Of a stretch of 64,000 nt of DNA, positions 16,343-25,445 are shown one piece after another. Origin of the DNA: Pelomonas sp937871895 (GTDB lineage Bacteria; Pseudomonadota; Gammaproteobacteria; Burkholderiales; Burkholderiaceae_C); the NCBI RefSeq assembly GCF_046348265.1, contig NZ_JAXMEO010000017.1; one strand, written 5' to 3'. The notes under the pieces were generated by a model. The model was given only the letters and a program-made list of their open reading frames with translations. It was not told the DNA's origin and made no database searches. The translations under genes and the position numbers were made by a program. Position 1 is the first letter of the stretch, and the number at the start of each line of letters is the position of its first letter.

Positions 16343-16365
16343 TTGGTGGTAAATCGGTGGTTCGC
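16343..16365. repeat. GGTGGTAA-type arm site, right copy
   Basis: It matches the segment at 4407-4429 at 20 of 23 bases, same orientation, with two GGTGGT units 11 bp apart. Just to its right GGGACGAAA occurs twice in a row. The position, 115 bp inside the right attachment core, supports an arm-type site for the element 2 integrase. Nothing else is seen in 16366-16479. Confidence 0.5.
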
Positions 16366-16479
16366 GAACCCTGACGAACTGGGACGAAAAGGGACGAAAC
16401 GTCTCGACCACCGACGCTAAGTCATTGATTCATTTACCCGCTATACTGCCCTTACCGCTCGATATGGGTAGGTGCATTA

Positions 16480-16526
16480 CGTTCGGGACGTAGAGGCCGG
16501 AGGTTCGAATCCTCTCACCCCGACCA
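16480..16526 (+). other. Attachment site: 47-bp tRNA-Pro 3' fragment (right copy)
   Basis: Identical to 4294-4340. Upstream, CATTA completes a fair anticodon stem and GGTAG hints at a D-loop relic, but the 5' acceptor strand (expected TCGGGGTG) is absent, so no tRNA is made. It is followed directly by a factor-independent terminator and then the core pilB gene, which suggests that this is the original chromosomal 3' flank of the tRNA gene. Confidence 0.85.
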
Positions 16527-16534
16527 ATTCATGC

Positions 16535-16570
16535 AAAAGCCCAAGCGGTTCGCGTCGCTTGGGCTTTTTT
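16535..16570 (+). terminator. Factor-independent terminator of the tRNA-Pro transcript
   Basis: AAAAGCCCAAGCG and CGCTTGGGCTTTTTT form a stem of more than ten pairs around an 8-base loop, ending in six T. It begins eight bases after the CCA end of the tRNA fragment. Confidence 0.85.
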
Positions 16571-16778
16571 GTGGCTCGGTTCGGCCCGGGCTGGGCCCGA
16601 GACTGTCCCTGCCGCGCCCCGCCCGCGAGCCGATTGCGCGGCTACCCAACCCAAATATTGCCGGACCGGGCCCCTAGGGTGCAGTTTGATGGGCCCTGCG
16701 TTTGCCAAGAGCACGCAGGCGGGCTGGCACAATGACTCGATCTACTTTCCAGGCCCGCTCCAGGGCCACCAGGAGCCC

Positions 16779-18500
16779 GTGGACGCCACCCTTGCCGAGT
16801 CGCCCCAGTCCGCGTTGTCCGGTGTTGCCCGGATGCTTGTGCACGCCGGGAAACTGACGACCAAGGCGGCCGAAGACCTCGTCAAGCAGGCACGCGAGAA
16901 GAAGACCAGTTTCGTCAACGTCCTGATTGCCAGCGGCCAGGTTGCGCCCAAGGACCTCGCGCACACTCTCTCCAGTGCCCTGGCACTGCCGCTGCTGGAC
17001 CTGGAAGCGATGGACCCGCAGCGCCTGCCGACTGGGGTGATCGATGGCAAGCTCGCCCAGCAATACCAGGTGGTCGCGCTGGCCAGGCGTGGCAGCCGGC
17101 TCTTCATTGGCGGTGCTGATCCGACCGATCTGGAGGTCATCGAGCGCATCAAGTTCGCGACCCAGCTGCAGCCCGAGTGGGTGATCGTCGAGCACGACAA
17201 GCTGGCCAAGATGCTGGCCAATGCCGGGGCCAACGCGACTGAAACCCTGGAATCGATCGCCGGGGGCGATTTCGACTTCGATATCGCCGAAGACGACGCG
17301 ACGCCGCAGGAAGACTCGGCCGATGCCTCAGACGTCGAGGACGCGCCTGTCGTCCGCTTCCTGCAGAAGATGCTGGTGGACGCGATCAATCTGCGCGCCT
17401 CTGACCTGCACTTTGAGCCCTACGAATTCCACTATCGCGTTCGCTTCCGGGTGGACGGTGAACTGCGCGAGATCACGCAACCACCCATCGCGATCAAGGA
17501 CAAGCTGTCCTCTCGCATCAAAGTGATCTCGCGCCTCGATATTGCCGAGCGACGTGTTCCACAAGACGGTCGAATGAAGTTGAAGTTCGGCAGCAAGTCG
17601 ATCGACTTCCGCGTCAGCACTTTGCCCACGCTCTTCGGCGAGAAGATCGTGATCCGTATCCTGGACTCCTCCTCCGCCAAGCTCGGCATCGAGGCCTTGG
17701 GCTACGAAAAGATCGAGCGCGACCGGCTGATCCAAGCGATTCACCGGCCTTACGGCATGGTGCTGGTGACGGGGCCCACGGGCTCGGGCAAGACAGTGTC
17801 GCTCTACACCTGCCTGAACATCCTGAACCAGCCAGGCGTCAATATTTCGACCGTTGAAGACCCGGCCGAAATCAACCTACCCGGCATCAATCAGGTCAAT
17901 GTCAACGACAAGGCCGGCCTCAACTTTGCGGCCGCTCTCAAGTCCTTCCTGCGTCAGGATCCCGACATCATCATGGTCGGCGAAATCCGCGACCTGGAAA
18001 CCGCTGACATCGCCATCAAGGCCGCGCAAACGGGTCACATGGTGATGTCGACGCTCCACACCAACGACGCACCCAAGACGCTGACCCGCCTGATCAACAT
18101 GGGCGTGGCGCCGTTCAACATCGCGTCAAGCGTGCTCTTGATCACGGCGCAGCGCTTGGTGCGCCGTCTGTGCGAGCACTGCAAGACACCTGCCGAATAT
18201 CCTCGTGAGGCGATGCTCAAGGCGGGCTATGTCGAGGAGGACTTCGACGGCAGTTGGAAGCCTTACCGCGCGGTGGGCTGCTCCAACTGCACGAATGGTT
18301 ACCGCGGGCGCGTCGGCCTTTACCAAGTGATGCCCATCACCGAAGAGATTCAACGCATCATCCTGGCGGAAGGTACCGCCATGGACATTGCCGTTCAGGC
18401 TCAGAAGGACGGTGTGCGCGACCTGCGTCAGTCTGGCCTGGTCAAGGTCAAGGCCGGGGTGACGACGCTGGAAGAAGTACTCTCCGCCACCAACGAATAA
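16779..18500 (+). CDS. pilB: Type IV pilus assembly ATPase PilB
   Basis: The cytoplasmic motor that powers pilin polymerisation, 573 residues from the GTG at 16779 (VDATLAESPQSAL), chosen because AGGAG lies just upstream and the length matches the family; further upstream the frame runs into low-complexity sequence. The N-terminal T2SSE domain (ARMLVHAGKLTTKAAEDLVK) is followed by the ATPase: Walker A GPTGSGKT at about residue 331, Walker B IIMVGEIRDLETAD, the His box STLHTND, and two CxxC pairs (CEHC, CSNC) binding zinc. It leads pilB-pilC-pilD, and coaE-zapD-yacG follow with little or no gap. The nearest upstream feature is the terminator after the tRNA fragment, so the promoter lies in 16571-16778. 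Confidence 0.95.
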   Translation: MDATLAESPQSALSGVARMLVHAGKLTTKAAEDLVKQAREKKTSFVNVLIASGQVAPKDLAHTLSSALALPLLDLEAMDPQRLPTGVIDGKLAQQYQVVALARRGSRLFIGGADPTDLEVIERIKFATQLQPEWVIVEHDKLAKMLANAGANATETLESIAGGDFDFDIAEDDATPQEDSADASDVEDAPVVRFLQKMLVDAINLRASDLHFEPYEFHYRVRFRVDGELREITQPPIAIKDKLSSRIKVISRLDIAERRVPQDGRMKLKFGSKSIDFRVSTLPTLFGEKIVIRILDSSSAKLGIEALGYEKIERDRLIQAIHRPYGMVLVTGPTGSGKTVSLYTCLNILNQPGVNISTVEDPAEINLPGINQVNVNDKAGLNFAAALKSFLRQDPDIIMVGEIRDLETADIAIKAAQTGHMVMSTLHTNDAPKTLTRLINMGVAPFNIASSVLLITAQRLVRRLCEHCKTPAEYPREAMLKAGYVEEDFDGSWKPYRAVGCSNCTNGYRGRVGLYQVMPITEEIQRIILAEGTAMDIAVQAQKDGVRDLRQSGLVKVKAGVTTLEEVLSATNE

Positions 18501-18521
18501 ACCAAAGCGCGAGGACGCCAC

Positions 18522-19742
18522 ATGGCCACTGCCGCCGCCGCGAAAGGCGCCAAGGACTTCATCTTTGAGTGGGAAGGCAAAGACCGCAACGGCAAGCCGG
18601 TCAAGGGCGAGTTGCGCGCCGGTGGTGAGGCCATGGTCAGTGCCACGCTGCGGCGCCAAGGCATCCTCGTCAACAAGGTCAAGAAGCGCCGCTCCAGCGG
18701 CGGCTCGGCGATCAAACAAAAAGACATCGCCATCTTCACCCGCCAGCTCGCCACCATGATGCGTGCGGGCGTGCCCTTGCTGCAGGCCTTCGACATCGTG
18801 GCGCGCGGCGCCACCAATCCGCGGCTGACACGGCTGCTGAACGAGATCCGGCAGGACGTCGAGACCGGTACAAGCCTGTCGGCGGCCTTCCGCAAGCACC
18901 CGATGTACTTTGACGCGCTGTACTGCAACCTAGTTGAAGCCGGCGAAGCAGGCGGCATCTTGGAGGCCCTGCTGGACCGGCTGGCGGTCTATCAGGAGAA
19001 GACGGTCGCCATCAAGAACAAGATCAAGTCCGCCCTCACCTACCCGGTCGCGGTGATGGTGGTGGCCTTCATCGTGGTCGCGGTCATCATGATCTGGGTG
19101 GTGCCGGCCTTCAAGGACGTGTTCCAGAGCTTTGGCGCCGATCTACCCGCACCCACACTCGTGGTCATTGCGATGTCGGAGTTCTTCGTCAAGTTCTGGT
19201 GGGCCATCTTTGGCGGCATCGGCGGCGGTATCTATTTCTTCTTCCAGACCTGGCGGCGCTCCGTCACCATGCAAAAGCGCATGGACCGCATCCTGCTCAA
19301 GATCCCCGTCTTTGGTGACCTGCTGTTCAAGTCGGCCGTTGCGCGCTGGACGCGCACCCTGTCCACCATGTTCGCGGCTGGCGTGCCCTTGGTCGAATCG
19401 CTGGACTCGGTGGGCGGCGCCTCAGGCAACGCCGTGTTTGCGGAAGCCACGGAGGCCATCCAACGTGATGTGTCCACAGGCTCTGCGCTGACCACTGCCA
19501 TGACCACGACGGGCATCTTCCCGACCATGGTGCTTCAAATGGCCTCCATTGGTGAGGAATCGGGCTCGCTGGACCACATGCTCGGCAAGGCGGCCGAGTT
19601 CTACGAGGACGAAGTCGATGAAGCCGTGAAGGCGCTTTCCAGCCTCATGGAGCCCTTCATCATCGTGATCCTTGGTGGCTTGATCGGTGGCATCGTGGTC
19701 TCGATGTACATGCCCATCTTCAAGCTCGGCCAGGTCGTCTGA
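18522..19742 (+). CDS. pilC: Type IV pilus inner-membrane platform protein PilC
   Basis: A 406-residue GspF/PilC protein that couples PilB to the growing pilus. Two repeated GspF domains are visible, the first starting FTRQLATMMRAGVPLLQAFD (about residue 70) and the second WTRTLSTMFAAGVPLVESLD (about residue 275). Membrane segments are at about 170-200 (VAVMVVAFIVVAVIMIWVVP), 215-240 and the C-terminus (PFIIVILGGLIGGIVVSMYM). It begins 21 bp after pilB and its stop overlaps pilD by ATGA-type contact. Confidence 0.95.
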   Translation: MATAAAAKGAKDFIFEWEGKDRNGKPVKGELRAGGEAMVSATLRRQGILVNKVKKRRSSGGSAIKQKDIAIFTRQLATMMRAGVPLLQAFDIVARGATNPRLTRLLNEIRQDVETGTSLSAAFRKHPMYFDALYCNLVEAGEAGGILEALLDRLAVYQEKTVAIKNKIKSALTYPVAVMVVAFIVVAVIMIWVVPAFKDVFQSFGADLPAPTLVVIAMSEFFVKFWWAIFGGIGGGIYFFFQTWRRSVTMQKRMDRILLKIPVFGDLLFKSAVARWTRTLSTMFAAGVPLVESLDSVGGASGNAVFAEATEAIQRDVSTGSALTTAMTTTGIFPTMVLQMASIGEESGSLDHMLGKAAEFYEDEVDEAVKALSSLMEPFIIVILGGLIGGIVVSMYMPIFKLGQVV

Positions 19743-20683
19743 TGCTGGGCCTGAACGAGGCCGAACTGGCCTTTTGGTTGTCACCCTGGGTGCTCGGCCT
19801 CTTCGGCCTGTGCATCGGCAGCTTCCTCAACGTGGTGGCGTACCGCTTGCCTCAGATGATGGAGCGGCAGTGGCTGGCCGACTGCGCCGACCACCTCAGT
19901 GACCCCGAGGCGGTAGCCAAGGTGTCCGGGGCCGGGAAACCGGTGGCCGAGAAGCTAGCCGCAGCGGCCAAGCCCATCACCGAACTGATCGAGAAGCTGC
20001 CCCCGCTGGGCATTGCAACGCCGCGCTCGCGTTGCCCGCATTGCGGCCACCAACTGCGCTGGCACGAGAACCTGCCCCTTGTCGGCTGGCTGCGCCTGGG
20101 TGGCAAGTGCGCCGCCTGCAAGGCAGCCATCTCACTGCGCTATCCGGTCGTGGAAGCCGCCACCGGCGCTGCCTTCGCTGCCCTGGCTTGGAAGATGGGC
20201 CCGCAGCCCACGGTGCTGCTCTGGTGCGGCTTCGTTGCCGCGCTGCTGGCGCTGTCCTTGATCGACTGGGACACCACGCTGCTGCCCGACGTCATCAACC
20301 AGCCGCTGCTCTGGGCAGGGCTGCTGAGCGCCTTGCTGGGCTGGACCATCCCGCTGCAGCAATCCCTGATCGGCGCCTTGGCCGGCTATCTGTCCTTGTG
20401 GTCGGTGTACTGGGTCTTCAAGCTCGTCACCGGCAAGGAAGGCATGGGCTTCGGCGACTTCAAGTTGCTGGCGGCCCTGGGCGCCTGGCTGGGCTGGCAG
20501 ATGCTGCTGCCGATCGTGCTCGGGGCCTCGGCCATCGGCGCGCTGGTGGGCATCATCATGAAGCTCAATGCCAAATTGCGTGAGGGGCGCTATGTGCCCT
20601 TCGGGCCCTTCCTGGCGGGTGGCGGGCTGGTCGTCCTGTACGCGGGGGCGCCACGCGTTCTCGGCTGGATGGGCTGGGCCTGA
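19742..20683 (+). CDS. pilD: Prepilin leader peptidase/N-methyltransferase PilD
   Basis: A 313-residue polytopic enzyme that cleaves and N-methylates type IV prepilins such as those at 32-35 kb. The methylase part has GSFLNVVAYRLP and the zinc site made of RCPHC and KCAAC. The two peptidase aspartates are in LIDWDTTLLPD and in GFGDFKLL. The stretch between the first membrane segment and the zinc site (about residues 40-90) appears somewhat longer than usual. The start overlaps the pilC stop and its TGA overlaps coaE as TGATG. Confidence 0.95.
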   Translation: MLGLNEAELAFWLSPWVLGLFGLCIGSFLNVVAYRLPQMMERQWLADCADHLSDPEAVAKVSGAGKPVAEKLAAAAKPITELIEKLPPLGIATPRSRCPHCGHQLRWHENLPLVGWLRLGGKCAACKAAISLRYPVVEAATGAAFAALAWKMGPQPTVLLWCGFVAALLALSLIDWDTTLLPDVINQPLLWAGLLSALLGWTIPLQQSLIGALAGYLSLWSVYWVFKLVTGKEGMGFGDFKLLAALGAWLGWQMLLPIVLGASAIGALVGIIMKLNAKLREGRYVPFGPFLAGGGLVVLYAGAPRVLGWMGWA

Positions 20684-21288
20684 TGCGCATTGGCCTCACC
20701 GGAGGCATCGGCAGCGGCAAAAGCACCGTCGCCCGCATCCTGGTTGAAGCCGGCGCCCACTTGATCGACACCGATGCCATCGCCCACGCGCTCACCGCGC
20801 CAGGCGGCGCCGCCATGCCAGCGATCCGCACAACCTTTGGTGATGACTTCATCGACCCGAGTGGCGCACTGGACCGCAGCCGCATGCGCGAACGTGTGTT
20901 TTCCGAGCCTGCCGCCCGCGAACGGCTCCAAGCCCTGCTGCACCCGCTGATCACCCAGATCGCACTGGCCGACGCTGCCACGGCAGAGACTGCCTCGCCG
21001 CCACCCAGCTGTGTCGTGTTTGATGTGCCCTTGCTGGTCGAATCCGGCCGTTGGCGCGAACGGGTGGACAAGGTGCTGGTGGTGGACTGCGAGGAAGCGA
21101 CCCAGGTCGAACGCGTCAGCCAGCGCCCGGGCTGGACGGCCGAGCGCGCACGCGCCGTGATGGCCGCGCAAGCCAGCCGCGCTGCACGCCGCGCCGCCGC
21201 CGACGCGGTGATCTACAACGACGGCATCTCGCTGGTCGCGCTGCGCACCCAGGTGCTCGACTTGCTCAGATCCTGGGGCGCTCTATGA
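20683..21288 (+). CDS. coaE: Dephospho-CoA kinase
   Basis: Catalyses the last step of coenzyme A synthesis, phosphorylating dephospho-CoA with ATP. The 201-residue protein has the P-loop GLTGGIGSGKST at residues 4-15, the conserved LIDTDAIAH, the VVFDVPLLVESGRW segment, and RMRERVF. The pilD-coaE-zapD-yacG order is widespread in proteobacteria. Translation is coupled to pilD by TGATG. Confidence 0.95.
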   Translation: MRIGLTGGIGSGKSTVARILVEAGAHLIDTDAIAHALTAPGGAAMPAIRTTFGDDFIDPSGALDRSRMRERVFSEPAARERLQALLHPLITQIALADAATAETASPPPSCVVFDVPLLVESGRWRERVDKVLVVDCEEATQVERVSQRPGWTAERARAVMAAQASRAARRAAADAVIYNDGISLVALRTQVLDLLRSWGAL

Positions 21289-21292
21289 AACA

Positions 21293-22078
21293 ATGCCGGC
21301 CAACCCGCTGGCGTCGCTGACCTTGATCCTCTACGAGTACCCGTTCAACGAGAGCATTCGCACCATGCTGCGGCTCGAACACCTGTTCGACCGCCTGGGC
21401 ACGCTGATGGGCCGCGACGCGGCGCTAGACCACCATTTCGCGTTGGTCACGCTGTTCGAGATCATGGATGTCGCGTCGCGTGCCGACCTCAAGTCTGACC
21501 TGCTCAAGGAGCTTGAGCGCCACAAGGCCCAATTGCAAAGTTACCGGGGCCTGCCTGGCGTTGAAGACCAGCGCCTGGACCAGATCGTTCAGCACATTGA
21601 AGGCGCCTTCCAGCGCCTCAACGCCCTGGCCGGCAAGGCCGGCGCGGCGCTGACGTCCAACGAGTGGCTGATGAGCATCCGCAGCCGCATCAGCATTCCC
21701 GGCGGCACTTGTGAGTTTGACCTGCCGGCCTACTTCAACTGGCAGCAGCACGCACCGGCGCAGCGCCGCAAGGATCTGATGAACTGGGCGCAGAGCTTGA
21801 TGCCGCTGGCTGAGGCGCTGAAAGTGCTGCTCTCGCTCTTGCGTGATGCAGGCGCCCCGCACAAGGTGGCCGCCACGGCCGGCCAGTTCCAGCAGAGCCT
21901 GCCTGCCAACAAGGTCTACCACCTGCTGCGCGTGCGCCTGGACCCAGCGCTGGGCCTGATCCCCGAGATCTCCGGCCACCGGCTGATGGTGTCCATCCGC
22001 CTGATGCGTCAGGACGACGAAGGCCGTCTGCGCCAGATCAGCGAGGACGCGGCTTTCGAGCTCACGCTCTGTTCGTGA
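21293..22078 (+). CDS. zapD: Cell-division protein ZapD
   Basis: A 261-residue cytoplasmic FtsZ-binding protein that cross-links FtsZ filaments. The family N-terminus LILYEYPFNESIRTMLRLEH is unmistakable, as is the helical middle and the C-terminal beta region with YHLLRVRLD. The ATG at 21293 lies five bases after the coaE stop. Its TGA overlaps the ATG of yacG. Confidence 0.93.
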   Translation: MPANPLASLTLILYEYPFNESIRTMLRLEHLFDRLGTLMGRDAALDHHFALVTLFEIMDVASRADLKSDLLKELERHKAQLQSYRGLPGVEDQRLDQIVQHIEGAFQRLNALAGKAGAALTSNEWLMSIRSRISIPGGTCEFDLPAYFNWQQHAPAQRRKDLMNWAQSLMPLAEALKVLLSLLRDAGAPHKVAATAGQFQQSLPANKVYHLLRVRLDPALGLIPEISGHRLMVSIRLMRQDDEGRLRQISEDAAFELTLCS

Positions 22079-22284
22079 TGAGTGACGGCCCGAGCTTCAC
22101 GCGCAAGGTGCGTTGCCCCCACTGCGGTGGCGACAGCCTGTACGCGCCCGAGAACCCCTACCGCCCGTTCTGCTCAGAGCGCTGCCGCGCCATCGACCTG
22201 GGTGCATGGTCCACCGAGCAGTTCCGCGTCGAAGCGCACCCCGAGCCCGACGACGATCTCGACGAACCCAGCCTCAGGCACTGA
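22078..22284 (+). CDS. yacG: DNA gyrase inhibitor YacG
   Basis: This 68-residue zinc protein binds GyrB and inhibits gyrase. The CPHC and FCSERC motifs of the zinc site are present, followed by DLGAWSTEQFRV and an acidic tail. The ATG at 22078 (MSDGPSF) forms a TGATG overlap with zapD; a GTG one codon earlier is possible. The last 11 bp overlap the 3' end of the convergent HAD gene. Confidence 0.93.
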   Translation: MSDGPSFTRKVRCPHCGGDSLYAPENPYRPFCSERCRAIDLGAWSTEQFRVEAHPEPDDDLDEPSLRH

Positions 22285-22894
22285 GCAGGCCGCGCGCCAC
22301 CAGGGCCTCACGGGCCGCGCTGGCCTCGGTGAACTGCACCGCCTGCCAGCCGCGCGCTTCGGCGGCACGGATGTTGGCCGGCATGTCGTCCAGGAAGACG
22401 AGCTGATCGGGCGGCACGCCAAAGCGCCGCTCCGCCACCTCGAAGATCTCGGCATGCGGCTTGCGCCACTTCACGCGGCCCGAGAAGACGCCGGACGCGA
22501 ACCACTCCTGCAGCGGGTAGGTCCGCTCCAAGTGGTCGGCATAAGGGGCTGGCATGTTGGAGAGGTAATGCAGCTCATGGCCCGCCGCGCGCAGCTCGCG
22601 GATGAGCACGACGGTGGCAGGGATGGGCAGCAGCTCGGTCGGCACGGCCTCGGCCACTGCAGAGACATCACCCAAGGGCCAGCCGGTGCGAGCCGCAATC
22701 CGGCGGACCACCTCGCCTTGACCAATGAGGCCTTGGTCAAAGAGGCCCCAATCCCCTTCGTAGCCTTGAAAGTACCGGGCCGCACCCTCGGCGCCTGCCT
22801 CCAGAGTTTCAAAGCGATGCGGCAGCACGCGCGCGAGCAGCGCAGCGGGCTGCCAGCGGAACAGCACCGCACCAAAGTCGAAGACGACCTTCAC
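22274..22894 (-). CDS. HAD-family phosphatase (YihX-like)
   Basis: A 206-residue HAD-superfamily hydrolase. The nucleophile motif is MKVVFDFGAVLF at the N-terminus, followed by YLSNMP (motif II), the Lys in KWRKPHAEIF, and FLDDMPANI (motif IV). As in YihX-type sugar phosphatases, the second position of motif I is Gly and not Asp. It is downstream of pgi with a 4-bp overlap, so a sugar-phosphate substrate is plausible but inferred. Confidence 0.85.
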   Translation of the reverse strand: MKVVFDFGAVLFRWQPAALLARVLPHRFETLEAGAEGAARYFQGYEGDWGLFDQGLIGQGEVVRRIAARTGWPLGDVSAVAEAVPTELLPIPATVVLIRELRAAGHELHYLSNMPAPYADHLERTYPLQEWFASGVFSGRVKWRKPHAEIFEVAERRFGVPPDQLVFLDDMPANIRAAEARGWQAVQFTEASAAREALVARGLLSA

Positions 22895-24507
22895 GCCAGC
22901 AAACGCGCGAGCAAGCCAGCGGTGGAGGCGTCCAGCCCCTTAGCGTCGCCTGACTCCAGGCGCGGCAGCAGGCGGTTGCACAGGGCCTTGCCGAGCTCCA
23001 CGCCCCACTGGTCAAAGCTGTTGATGCCCCAGAGCGCGCCCATCACAAAGACGCGGTGCTCGTAGAGCGCAATCAAGGCACCGAGCGATCGCGGCGTCAG
23101 GGCGTCGAGCAGCAGGGTGGTGCTGGGACGGTTGCCGGGGAAGCTGCGGTGGCGGGCCAGTACTTCGGGGTCCAGCGAGGCCGAGGCCGTTGGTGCCTTC
23201 TCGGTGCGGGCCTCGGCGGCTGACTTGCCTTGCATCAGCGCCTGCGACTGGGCCAGGCAGTTGGCCAGCAGCTTGCGATGCTGATCAAGCAGCAGCGCCC
23301 CAACCTCACCACCATGGCCATGGTTGGGCCGCTTCACCGCGATGAACTCCACCGGGATCACGTCGGTCCCCTGGTGCAGCATCTGGAAGTAAGCGTGCTG
23401 GCCATTGGTGCCGGCCTCGCCCCACACCACGGGCGAAGTGCCAAAGCCCAACGCCTGGCCATCACGGTCCACGCCCTTGCCATTGCTCTCCATCTCCAAT
23501 TGCTGGAGATAGGCCGGCAGTCGGCGCAGGCCCTGGTGATAGGGCGCCACGCTACGGCTGGTGAAGCCATGGAAGTTGCGATACCAAACATCGATCAAGG
23601 CCAGCAACACCGGCAGATTGCGCGCCAGCGGTGCGGCGGCAAAGTGCTCGTCCATCGCATGGGCGCCAGCCAGCAAAGCCCGGAAGTTGTCGGCCCCGAT
23701 GGCGATGGCGATCGGCAAGCCGATGACCGACCACAGCGAGTAACGGCCACCGACCCAATCCCAGAAGCCGAAGGCGGTGTCGATGCCGAAGGCCGCCGCC
23801 GCCGTGGTGTTGCTGCTGGTGGCCACGAAATGGCGCGCCACGTCCGTGCCGCCGGCCGCCAGGAACCAAGCCTTGGCGGTCTGTGCGTTCGCCAGCGTCT
23901 CTTGCGTCGTGAAGGTCTTGGATGCGACAACGAACAGCGTGTGGCGGTGGTCCAAGCTCTTCAGCACCGGGGCGATGTCGTGGCCGTCCACGTTGGAGAC
24001 GAAGTGCAGACGCAGGCCCGGCTTGCCAAAGGCCTGTAGTGCCTGCACGACCATGGCCGGCCCCAGGTCACTGCCGCCAATGCCGATGTGGACCACGTCG
24101 GTGATCTCACCGCGCGCACCGCCACGCACGCCTTCGGCAAAGGCCAGCATGGCGTCGAGCGAGGCATGCACGTCGGCATTGAAGGGGCTGGCGGCGCCCT
24201 TGGGTGCCCGCAGCGCGGTGTGCAATACGGCGCGGCCTTCGGTGTGGTTGACGGGCTCACCCGCCAGCAAGGCGTCGCGCTGCGCCTCGATGCCACAGTC
24301 CTGGGCCAGCTTGAGCAACAGCGCCAGGCTGGTGCCGTCGATGCGGTTCTTCGACAGGTCAGCAAAGACCTCAGGCGCCTCGAAAGACAGCGCCTGGAAG
24401 CGCCCCGCGTCGGCCGCAAAAGCCTCGCGGATGTCGAACGCCTGCGCCTGGCTGGCGAAATGGGCCTTCAGTTCGGCCCAGACGGGACTGTGGTCGCAAC
24501 GCTTCAT
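22891..24507 (-). CDS. pgi: Glucose-6-phosphate isomerase
   Basis: Interconverts glucose-6-phosphate and fructose-6-phosphate. The 538 residues match the family length. Signatures include HIGIGGSDLGPAMV (about residues 145-158), the VGGRYSLWSVIGLP phosphate loop, NGKGVDRDG, and GINSFDQWGVELGK near the C-terminus. It overlaps the transaldolase gene by 4 bp upstream and the HAD phosphatase gene by 4 bp downstream, so tal-pgi-HAD form one operon. Confidence 0.96.
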   Translation of the reverse strand: MKRCDHSPVWAELKAHFASQAQAFDIREAFAADAGRFQALSFEAPEVFADLSKNRIDGTSLALLLKLAQDCGIEAQRDALLAGEPVNHTEGRAVLHTALRAPKGAASPFNADVHASLDAMLAFAEGVRGGARGEITDVVHIGIGGSDLGPAMVVQALQAFGKPGLRLHFVSNVDGHDIAPVLKSLDHRHTLFVVASKTFTTQETLANAQTAKAWFLAAGGTDVARHFVATSSNTTAAAAFGIDTAFGFWDWVGGRYSLWSVIGLPIAIAIGADNFRALLAGAHAMDEHFAAAPLARNLPVLLALIDVWYRNFHGFTSRSVAPYHQGLRRLPAYLQQLEMESNGKGVDRDGQALGFGTSPVVWGEAGTNGQHAYFQMLHQGTDVIPVEFIAVKRPNHGHGGEVGALLLDQHRKLLANCLAQSQALMQGKSAAEARTEKAPTASASLDPEVLARHRSFPGNRPSTTLLLDALTPRSLGALIALYEHRVFVMGALWGINSFDQWGVELGKALCNRLLPRLESGDAKGLDASTAGLLARLLA

Positions 24508-25445
24508 GCTTGTTGAATCATCTGATCGAGTTTCACGGCGTCGGCTGCAAAAAGGCGGATGCCTTCGGACAACTTGTCGGAGGCCATGGCGTCCTCGTTG
24601 TGGAGAAAGCGGAAGGCCGCTTCGTCGAGGCTGAGCTTGGCGATTGTCGGCACTTGTGCAGGGTCCAGAACCCGAGCCAGCGGTGATTCGTCAGCCTGCA
24701 ACTGTGCGAGCAAGTCCGGGCTGATGGTGAGCAGGTCACAGCCCGCCAGCGCGCGGATCTGGCCGACGTTGCGGAAGCTCGCGCCCATCACCTCGGTGGC
24801 GATGCCATGCTGCTTGTAGTAGGCGTAGATGCGGGTCACGGACTTCACGCCCGGATCGTTGAGGCCAGCGTTGGCCGCCTCGTCCCACGCCGCACCGGCC
24901 GACTTCTTGTACCAATCGTAGATGCGCCCGACGAAGGGAGAGATCAGCTGAACCTTGGCCTCGCCGCAGGCGACCGCCTGTGCAAAGGAGAACAACAGGG
25001 TGAGGTTGCAATGGATGCCCTCGCGCTCCAGTTCGGCAGCCGCCTGGATGCCCTCCCAGGTAGCGGCCAACTTGATCAGCACGCGCTCGCGCGGGATGCC
25101 GGCGGCTTCGTAAAGCGCCATCAGGCGTCGCGCCCGCGCGATGCTGGCGGTGCGGTCAAAGCTCAATCGCGCATCGACCTCGGTCGACACCCGCCCCGGT
25201 ACGACCTTCAGGATTTCCAAGCCAAAACGCACCAGCACCTGGTCGACGATTTCATCCAGCGGCTTGCCTCGGTGCGCCGCCACCGTTCCCTGCAGCAGCG
25301 GCGCATAGTCTGGCGACAGCACCGCCTTCAGGATCAGCGACGGGTTGGTCGTTGCATCGCGCGGCGCGAACTGGGCAAGCTGCAAAAAATTGCCGGTGTC
25401 AGCGACGACGGTGGTGTAAGACTTGAGTTGATCTAGCTGGGTCAT
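24504..25445 (-). CDS. tal: Transaldolase
   Basis: Transfers dihydroxyacetone units in the non-oxidative pentose-phosphate pathway. The ATG at 25445 (MTQLDQLKSYTTVVADTG) gives 313 residues, the normal length; an upstream in-frame start would overlap the promoter region. The Schiff-base Lys is in RVLIKLAATWEG, and the helical DATTNPSL and ISPFVGRIYDWYK segments are diagnostic. It is the first gene of tal-pgi-HAD and is divergent from zwf across 106 bp. Confidence 0.95.
   Translation of the reverse strand: MTQLDQLKSYTTVVADTGNFLQLAQFAPRDATTNPSLILKAVLSPDYAPLLQGTVAAHRGKPLDEIVDQVLVRFGLEILKVVPGRVSTEVDARLSFDRTASIARARRLMALYEAAGIPRERVLIKLAATWEGIQAAAELEREGIHCNLTLLFSFAQAVACGEAKVQLISPFVGRIYDWYKKSAGAAWDEAANAGLNDPGVKSVTRIYAYYKQHGIATEVMGASFRNVGQIRALAGCDLLTISPDLLAQLQADESPLARVLDPAQVPTIAKLSLDEAAFRFLHNEDAMASDKLSEGIRLFAADAVKLDQMIQQA

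Noticed and set aside
16406..16526. A complete tRNA-Pro gene before pilB
   Set aside because: The anticodon, T and acceptor 3' parts are present, but no 5' acceptor strand or proper D-arm exists at the required distance.
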